Positions 3,001 through 5,551 of a DNA stretch of 5,551 nucleotides are shown here, one piece after another. The translations under genes were made by a program, and so were the position numbers. This DNA comes from a candidate division FCPU426 bacterium. Lineage in GTDB: Bacteria; Oederibacteriota; JAAXVQ01; JAUVAV01. Where the stretch lies: assembly GCA_030619365.1 (NCBI GenBank), contig JAUXBQ010000176.1, forward strand, positions 1 to 5,551, given 5' to 3'. The notes under the pieces were generated by a model. That model was not told the origin of the DNA. It saw only the letters and a program-made list of their open reading frames with translations, and did no database searches. The stretch's first letter is position 1. Each line of letters starts with the position of its first letter.

Positions 3001-5551
3001 GTGGTTCCTGCAGCATCAAGTATCCAGCCTGATATCAGACAATTTTCATTTAATTCGAACTTAATTCGTGTAATTTTGTTGGCCACCGATAATGGCGCAA
3101 ATGGGTTTGGTTCCGCCCCCTGGTCCGTAATAACCGGAGGAATACGGTCCAGGAACACCCGAACAGACGTTGAATCAGTGTTTCCAGCCTGATCTTCAGC
3201 ACTTAAATGCAAAATGTATTCCGTCCCGCTTAAGACCGAGGTATTCCAATCTCCCAATTTGTTATTATCTATATTATTTAAATCTGTGAAAATCCGTGTA
3301 ATCTGTGGATCACCGGCCTTTTGATAAGCAATCGCATATTGTTTAATATTCGGATCATTCACAGTCCCGAATATTTCCACGATCCCGGTCACGGGCGAGT
3401 TGTCTAGCGGAGAGGTTATCTCCACCAGCGGCAAGGTGTTGTCTATGGTAATGTTGATCTGCGCCGAGCCCATGTTGCCTAAGAGGTCTGCATGCTGCAA
3501 GGTCAGCAAATAATTCCCGTCCGCGAAGTCACGCGAAGCAAGGCGGTAAATATGATTGTTGTTCAAGGCTTTGGCCGTAATGCTCAACACCTGCCCCAAG
3601 CCTGCCTGAGGCTGAATGCTCAAGGTGCTCAATCCCGGATGCGCCTCAGTCACCGTGCCGAAAACGTCCACTGCCCCACGCACGTGGTCCTGATCCGTAG
3701 GCGCGTGGATGGTCACAATCGGCGCCTGGTTGTCGATCTCCACAGTCACCTCATCCAGGGCTTCATTTTCAGCCTGGTCGTATGCCTTTAACCTTAATCT
3801 GTACGTACCTTCTTGCGCTTCGTTCGCTTCGTATTGAATTGTTCCAGTATTCCATTGATAAATAATCTGATTATCTATGCCCTGTGAAATATTTTCATTT
3901 TTCAATTCTATCCATTCATCCGTGTAATCTGTGTAATCTGTGGATCGATATTCTAATATGTACTTATTCAAGTCATTCCCTGAGATCGAGGCCGCCACAT
4001 CTACTGCCCCACTCAGCAATGGGTTCACACCCAGCACCGCAGACCTCGGACTCTCGATTTTAACATCCGGCCCTTCCCGGTCAATGGTCAGGTTCCAGGC
4101 GTACGCATAGCTCGAATTCCCAGCTTGATCGATCACGATTAACTCTATATCGTATGTTCCATCTTCTTCATTTGTTGTATCCCACTCACCCAGAGATTCA
4201 TTGTTTTTACCCTGATACGCTTTTACGATTTCTTCTTTTAATCCATCTAATCTGTGTAATCTGTGGATAATATATTCTTTGAAATGTAGGTCATCAGCAG
4301 TGCCTGTGATTTCGATCAGGCCGTTCACGCTGGTGCTGTTCCCCGGCGCGTCGATCACGGCCACGGGCAACGTATTGTCCAGTGTAAAGCTCTGCTCGAG
4401 CACGGTCTGGTTCCCGGCCTCATCCAGGGCCACAATCCGCAGGGTATGTTCTCCTTGTAGGGGCAATTCATGAATTGCCCTTACAGTATCCCACGTATGG
4501 ATAACCGCCTGGGGCACGTTCTCCGTGCCGGATGTCAACGGCATCCAGCTCAGCGGACTCGGGCCCTGCCCGTATTCCAGGGTCCAGGACGCGATATGGT
4601 CGTCCTCGATCAGGGCCTCTACGCGTATGGTCCCGCCCAGGATGTCTCCGTCAGACGGGTGCATGATCGCCACGTTGGGCTGCTGGTTGTCAATAGTAAG
4701 GTCCGCGAACGCATAGCTCGAATTCCCGGCCTGGTCCATAACAAACAGCCCGACCGTATAATCCCCCTCCAACCCCTGTGTGTTAAACCAACAAAGCCTT
4801 TCATGATCTTTTCCTATGTTCTCTGTTTTTATTAATATCCAATCTGTGTAATCTGTGGATAGTTTTGTATATCTGACTTCATGGTAGTTATGGTTTTTAT
4901 CTTTGGCAGTTCCCGAGACCGAAATCGTTCCCTCCAAAATGGTCCCTTCCAGCGCAACTTCTGCGGTCGGCGTATTCAAATCAACCTCAATCGGTCCCAC
5001 CCGGTACGCTTCCAGTAGGTTCCCGCCAATATCAGCGGTCGCGGTCAGGCTGTAGTAATACTCTCCGCTCGGCGCGATCTCATTCAGATTCGTGAGTCCG
5101 TACCAGACCACGGACGTATTCCCGGCCGCCTGCTCCAGTCCCATGGCCAGAGTCTTGACCACACTACTGTCAATAATTGATCTCACATCTGCGAAATTTA
5201 AAGTAATCCCCAGGGGTGCAACGTAATCTACTGAGTAATAATCTTTAAACCCATCCCCATTCGGCGAAATCAGCCAATCTGTTTTGGGCGCCATTCTCAG
5301 CACATAGTCCGCGTCATTGATCAGGTTCAGACTAGCAATCACGGTCTTAGAATTGCCTGCAACGTCTTCCGCATACAGTCTGAGTTGCGCAGGCCCAGTC
5401 ATTCCTGCGGTATCAAATGTTCCCAGCAATCCTTCTCTGACTATATTATTGCTTTCCTTCGCGTACTTCGTGCCTTCGTGGTGCAATTCAAGTATGTATT
5501 TCGCGAAATGTTCGTCATCGGCTGTTCCTATAATCCCCATTATGCCTGTCA
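1..5551 (-). CDS. Giant multidomain Ig-like / FlgD-like / NHL-repeat surface protein, interior fragment (both ends missing)
   Basis: The minus-strand frame with first complete codon at 5549 and last at 5-3 gives 1849 residues with no stop, checked codon by codon; start and stop both lie outside. Domains in order: Ig-like (1-75); FlgD-type with ISPNGDG at 94-100 (76-193); six tandem Ig-like domains, each ending in a D-x-A-G-N turn and a D-N/R-x-x-P linker (194-803); three FlgD-like domains with W-D-G and P-x-G-x-Y motifs (804-1136); two OmpL47-like domains (1137-1349); a Thr/Pro/Ala linker (1350-1402); another Ig-like domain (1403-1549); and NHL propeller blades (about 1550-1849). No enzyme motif, transmembrane helix or sorting signal is visible, and the signal peptide would be upstream. 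By family knowledge such proteins are exported and extracellular; a binding or adhesion role is inference. At least six families of short DNA repeats are translated in frame inside it. The coding call is very secure because domain motifs recur in one frame from edge to edge. The function is not known. Confidence 0.95.
195..285 (-). repeat. Complete family A element: two inverted arms forming a hairpin (copies A7 and A8)
   Basis: The right arm (258-285, ATCTGTGTA-ATCTGTGTA-ATCCGTGGAT) pairs with an inverted left arm (195-224, ATCCACAGATT-CCACAGATTT-ACACAGATT) with a few mismatches and one bulge. AAAATC (225-230) and a GATTTT stretch near 248-253 extend the stem, leaving an AT-rich loop. It is translated S-T-D-Y-T-D-Y-T-D (1756-1764), then a spacer, then C-K-S-V-E-S-V-D-H-G. 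It is the only full palindrome of the family here; the other copies are single arms in one orientation. Confidence 0.9.
360..393 (-). repeat. Repeat family B copy B4
   Basis: ATTCGTGTAATTTTTC followed by TTTAATTCGTGCAATTCA is the same double block as B3, but read in a different codon phase: E-L-H-E-L-K-K-N-Y-T-N (about 1720-1730). It follows the weak blade G-E-I-Y-K-L. Confidence 0.85.
483..517 (-). repeat. Repeat family B copy B3
   Basis: CAATTCGTGTAATTTTCC followed by TTTAATTCGTGTAATTC is a direct double of the AATTCGTGTAATT block. It is translated I-T-R-I-K-G-K-L-H-E-L (about 1679-1689) between two NHL blades, after R-E-Y-G-S-G and before K-W-P-V-S-V. Confidence 0.85.
603..662 (-). repeat. 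Repeat family C copy C2
   Basis: It shares with C1 the blocks CATTCGAATTT, GTTTTTCGAATTTGTTTCG and TAGGATTTCG. It is translated K-S-E-T-N-S-K-N-I-N-S-N-D-Q in the same codon phase as C1. It splits an NHL blade between N-L-A-I-A-D and E-I-Y-I-V-D, segments that are normally a few residues apart. Confidence 0.9.
930..1011 (-). repeat. Repeat family D: 82-base palindromic element (GTCATTGCGAG ends)
   Basis: Perfect 11-base inverted ends, GTCATTGCGAG (930-940) and CTCGCAATGAC (1001-1011), enclose an inner inverted pair GCAATCT (958-964) and AGATTGC (977-983). The element resembles a palindromic repeat that I recognise from many unrelated bacterial genomes (C-A-T-T-G-C-G-A-G-G-A ... A-A-G-C-A-A-T-C). 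It is translated as about 31 residues rich in Ser, Ala and Arg (1511-1541) between L-I-L-T-V and H-T-V-R-V-R-V. Confidence 0.9.
1182..1251 (-). repeat. Repeat family C copy C1
   Basis: The segment is built of TTCGAATTTTTGTTTTTCG, GAATTTGTTTCGGATTT and GGATTTAGGATTTCG-like blocks and is strongly AT-rich between GC-rich flanks. It is translated F-E-I-L-N-P-K-S-E-T-N-S-K-N-K-N-S-N-D-R. It separates V-V-G-I-A-A-W-M from I-K-W-V-L-A-Y in the Ig-like domain at 903-1343. Confidence 0.88.
1344..1502 (-). repeat. Thr/Pro/Ala/Ser-rich linker, residues 1350-1402, from degenerate hexanucleotide repeats
   Basis: About 53 residues are almost entirely Thr, Pro, Ala and Ser (for example P-T-P-T-P-T-A-T-P-S). 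They are encoded by GGCCGT/GGCGTG-like units on the plus strand. Such linkers are flexible extracellular spacers and possible O-glycosylation sites by family knowledge. It separates the Ig/OmpL47 rod from the Ig-plus-NHL head or tail. The low-complexity GC-rich DNA creates long but meaningless open frames on other strands and frames. Confidence 0.9.
1503..1766 (-). other. OmpL47-like beta-sandwich domain, residues 1262-1349
   Basis: The core reads F-T-L-S-A-T-D-N-Y-S-G-L-S-A-T, then I-D-A-G-D-W-T, P-F-T-L-A-L-G-E-H-E-L-A-Y-F-A-L-D-N-V-G-N. This is the strand order and spacing typical of OmpL47-type domains (A-T-D-N-x-S-G, D-G-G-x-W, G-x-H-x-I-x-Y-x-x-x-D-x-x-G-N). A family A repeat supplies the first strand region at about 1269-1277. 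The domain ends directly at the Thr/Pro linker. Confidence 0.7.
1719..1747 (-). repeat. Repeat family A copy A6 (PQITQISTD frame)
   Basis: ATCTGTGCTA-ATCTGTGTA-ATCTGTGGAT is 29 bases and carries an extra base in the first unit. It is translated P-Q-I-T-Q-I-S-T-D (1269-1277), so the one-base insertion switches the codon phase of the repeat partway. It lies at the N-terminal edge of the OmpL47-like domain. Confidence 0.88.
1767..2141 (-). other. Divergent Ig/OmpL47-like domain with His- and aromatic-rich segment, residues 1137-1261
   Basis: The ends fit an OmpL47/Ig pattern: V-P-D-T-E-I at the start, S-A-G-V-A-R-T-L-Y-Q in the middle (about 1179-1188), then W-T-D-G-E-Y-A-V-D-F-V-S-V-D-H-A-G-N and D-N-T-P-P. 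Between about 1144 and 1173 the chain is unusually rich in His, Tyr, Asn and Pro. The domain is about 125 residues, longer than its neighbours. Assignment to the OmpL47 type is tentative. Confidence 0.5.
2635..2662 (-). repeat. Repeat family A copy A5 (PQITRITQI frame)
   Basis: This is a 28-base copy, ATCTGTGTA-ATCCGTGTA-ATCTGTGGAT. It is translated P-Q-I-T-R-I-T-Q-I (964-972) in FlgD-like unit 2, between E-I-E-V-R-V-L-L and V-Y-N-E-V-W-D-G, where the family normally has a short variable loop. Confidence 0.9.
2963..2992 (-). repeat. Repeat family B copy B2, degenerate
   Basis: CAATTTTCTTTAATTCAT followed by CTTCCGCAATTC matches the family B blocks with several changes. It is translated G-I-A-E-D-E-L-K-K-I-G before Q-F-I-E-W-D-G, in the loop preceding the W-D-G strand of FlgD-like unit 1. 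Confidence 0.5.
3040..3078 (-). repeat. Repeat family B copy B1
   Basis: CAATTTTCATTTAATTCG ... TTAATTCGTGTAATTTTG follows the family B pattern of alternating AATTCGTGTAATT and TTTAATTCG blocks. It is translated K-I-T-R-I-K-F-E-L-N-E-N within FlgD-like unit 1. Part of this (I-K-F-E-L-N-E) also fits a natural FlgD strand, so the exact limits are uncertain. Confidence 0.6.
3282..3310 (-). repeat. Repeat family A copy A4 (PQITRI frame, degenerate)
   Basis: ATCTGTGAAA-ATCCGTGTA-ATCTGTGGAT is 29 bases with one diverged unit. It is translated D-P-Q-I-T-R-I-F-T-D (747-756) after the Q-Y-A-I-A-Y-Q strand of the Ig unit starting at 706. Confidence 0.88.
3812..3831 (-). repeat. Possible degenerate family E fragment
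   Basis: CTTGCGCTTCG-TTCGCTTCG resembles the TTCG-rich units of family E. It is translated E-A-N-E-A-Q-E between the W-N-T and G-T-Y-R-L strands, the same loop that family F occupies in another unit. It is short and could be ordinary coding sequence. Confidence 0.35.
3918..3945 (-). repeat. Repeat family A copy A3 (three-unit, STDYTDYTD frame)
   Basis: This is a 28-base copy, ATCCGTGTA-ATCTGTGTA-ATCTGTGGAT. It is translated S-T-D-Y-T-D-Y-T-D (536-544), directly between Y-I-L-E-Y-R and E-W-I-E-L of the Ig unit starting at 494. It lies in the same loop and the same frame as copy A1, 915 bases (305 codons) away. Confidence 0.92.
4245..4268 (-). repeat. Repeat family A copy A2 (IHRLHRL frame)
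   Basis: ATCTAATCTGTGTAATC followed by TGTGGAT is translated I-H-R-L-H-R-L-D (428-435), just after F-K-E-Y-I in the Ig unit starting at 394. It is the only copy read in this third frame. The surrounding DNA is notably AT-rich. Confidence 0.85.
4456..4485 (-). repeat. Repeat family F: 30-base near-perfect palindrome
   Basis: The arms TGTAGGGGCAATTCA and TGAATTGCCCTTACA are complementary except for one G/T pair, with no loop to spare. It is translated V-R-A-I-H-E-L-P-L-Q (356-365), between W-D-T and G-E-H-T-L-R-I of the Ig unit at 290-393. It lacks a T-tract and sits mid-gene, so I do not read it as a terminator. Confidence 0.85.
4841..4860 (-). repeat. Repeat family A copy A1 (two-unit, STDYTD frame)
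   Basis: AATCTGTGTA-ATCTGTGGAT on the plus strand is two nine-base units plus the GTGGAT end. It is translated L-S-T-D-Y-T-D-W (230-237), between the Y-T-K strand and the W-I-L-I strand of the Ig unit starting at 194. Confidence 0.9.
4971..5324 (-). other. FlgD-like / SPNGDG-type Ig domain, residues 76-193
   Basis: The motif I-S-P-N-G-D-G-F-K-D (94-103) is the typical opening of FlgD-like Ig domains found in exported bacterial multidomain proteins. It is followed by V-V-W-Y-G (147-151), P-S-G-E-Y (160-164), and an A-D-I-G-G-N turn in place of the usual D-x-A-G-N. No repeat insert is visible here, and the segment is of moderate GC without the AT-rich islands seen elsewhere. The family assignment rests on motifs only. 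Confidence 0.7.
5325..5549 (-). other. Ig-like domain 1 (partial), residues 1-75
   Basis: Residues 8-11 read G-T-A-D-D, then F-A-K-Y-I-L-E-L. A later W/F-D-T-x-x-L-like strand (G-T-F-D-T) and the D-V-A-G-N turn at about 62-66 close the fold. This is the same layout as the tandem domains at 3141-4970, and its start is most like domain 5 (G-T-A-D-D-L-H-F-K-E-Y). The loop after the Y-I-L-E strand is occupied by the family E repeat. The usual conserved Trp after that loop is not evident. The domain is truncated by the window edge. Confidence 0.75.
5455..5485 (-). repeat. Repeat family E copy (TTCGTGCCTTCGTGG type)
   Basis: The plus strand reads TTCGCGTACTTCGTGCC followed by TTCGTGGTG, a degenerate tandem of roughly 9-10-base TTCG-containing units. 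It is translated as H-H-E-G-T-K-Y-A-K-E (about residues 22-31), right after the Y-I-L-E strand of Ig-like domain 1. I recognise this wording as a short interspersed repeat common outside genes in some bacteria; no copy number can be judged from one window. Confidence 0.6.

Larger units (their letters stand above)
2142..3140 (-). other. Three FlgD-like Ig domains, residues 804-1136
   Basis: Unit 1 has A-E-P-N-P-F, E-W-D-G (868-871), P-V-G-T-Y and D-L-A-G-N. Unit 2 has W-I-S-P-N-S-D (927-933), V-W-D-G-R-D-N-N-G (986-994) and P-D-G-E-Y (998-1002). Unit 3 has I-S-P-N-S-D (1040-1045), V-R-D-A-S-D-Q-V-I-R-T-L, W-D-G (1097-1099), G-D-G-V-Y and D-Q-A-G-N. These match the FlgD Ig-like pattern of strand, W-D-G turn, P-x-G-x-Y strand and D-x-x-G-N. 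Family B repeats lie in unit 1 and family A lies in unit 2. Unit 3 is uninterrupted. Confidence 0.8.
3141..4970 (-). other. Array of six tandem bacterial Ig-like domains, residues 194-803
   Basis: Six units of about 95-116 residues begin near residues 194, 290, 394, 494, 610 and 706. Each has a G-x-x-x-I/V-x-G-T-x-x-D start, a Y-x-L-E-Y strand, an often Trp-led next strand, W-D/N-T before an x-G-x-Y/H-x-L-x-L strand, D-x-A-G-N, and a D-N/R-x-x-P linker. The unit at 290-393 is the cleanest reference: W-T-L-E-Y-G, an eight-residue loop, then W-M-P-L. The units at 194, 394, 494 and 706 carry family A repeat sequence in that loop, while the unit at 290 carries family F in a different loop. The unit at 610-705 has no convincing insert. 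The fold is probably a rod-like stalk. Confidence 0.8.

Noticed and set aside
3522..3540. CGCGAAGTCACGCGAAGC as a family E fragment
   Set aside because: The encoded S-R-D-F-A-D-G-N-Y-L-L fits an ordinary Ig strand, so no insertion is needed to explain it.
4456..4485. Palindrome as a transcription terminator
   Set aside because: There is no T-tract on either side and the reading frame continues through it.
4470..4835. Plus-strand open frame of about 121 codons
   Set aside because: It is antisense to the best-conserved Ig-like units, including the reference unit, so it is a shadow.
1719..4860. Family A copies as a CRISPR array
   Set aside because: Spacing is irregular (hundreds of bases), copies vary in length and sequence, and the intervening DNA encodes protein domains.

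Overview
The whole 5551-base window is the interior of one very large gene on the minus strand. Reading the minus strand with codons whose first base is at positions 5549, 5546 ... 5, I translated every codon. I found 1849 consecutive sense codons and no stop. The frame is open at both edges, so the start codon lies beyond 5551 and the stop lies before 1. There is no intergenic DNA, promoter, RNA gene or second gene that I can support. Residue numbers below count from the first complete codon at 5549.

Layout, N- to C-terminal (right to left): a partial bacterial Ig-like domain (about residues 1-75); a FlgD/SPNGDG-type Ig domain (76-193); six tandem Ig-like domains of 95-116 residues separated by D-N/R-x-x-P linkers (194-803); three FlgD-like Ig domains (804-1136); two domains resembling the OmpL47 type (1137-1349); a Thr/Pro/Ala-rich linker (1350-1402); one more Ig-like domain (1403-1549); and an NHL-type beta-propeller (about 1550 onward) that runs off the left edge. 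This looks like a giant secreted or surface-anchored multidomain protein. Its function is unknown, and adhesion or carbohydrate/protein binding is only an inference from architecture.

The striking part is that this frame is peppered with short DNA repeats of at least six unrelated families. These are types I associate with intergenic DNA, yet here all are translated without breaking the frame. Family A (ATCTGTGTA units ending in GTGGAT) occurs eight times as arms, one pair forming a complete hairpin. Family B (AATTCGTGTAATTTT) occurs about four times, family C (TTCGAATTT/TTTCGGATTT) twice, family D (82-base palindromic element with GTCATTGCGAG ends) once, family E (TTCGTGCCTTCGTGG) once, and family F (30-base palindrome) once. 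In five of the Ig-like domains the insert sits in the same inter-strand loop. The result resembles the in-frame palindromic elements of Rickettsia genes, but with several families converging on one gene.

The organism is bacterial, probably an uncultivated or environmental lineage. T-P-T-A-T-P linkers, giant Ig/FlgD/NHL proteins and high densities of such repeats are features I associate with candidate phyla and with Chloroflexota-, Planctomycetota- or Omnitrophota-like genomes. The window alone does not decide among them.
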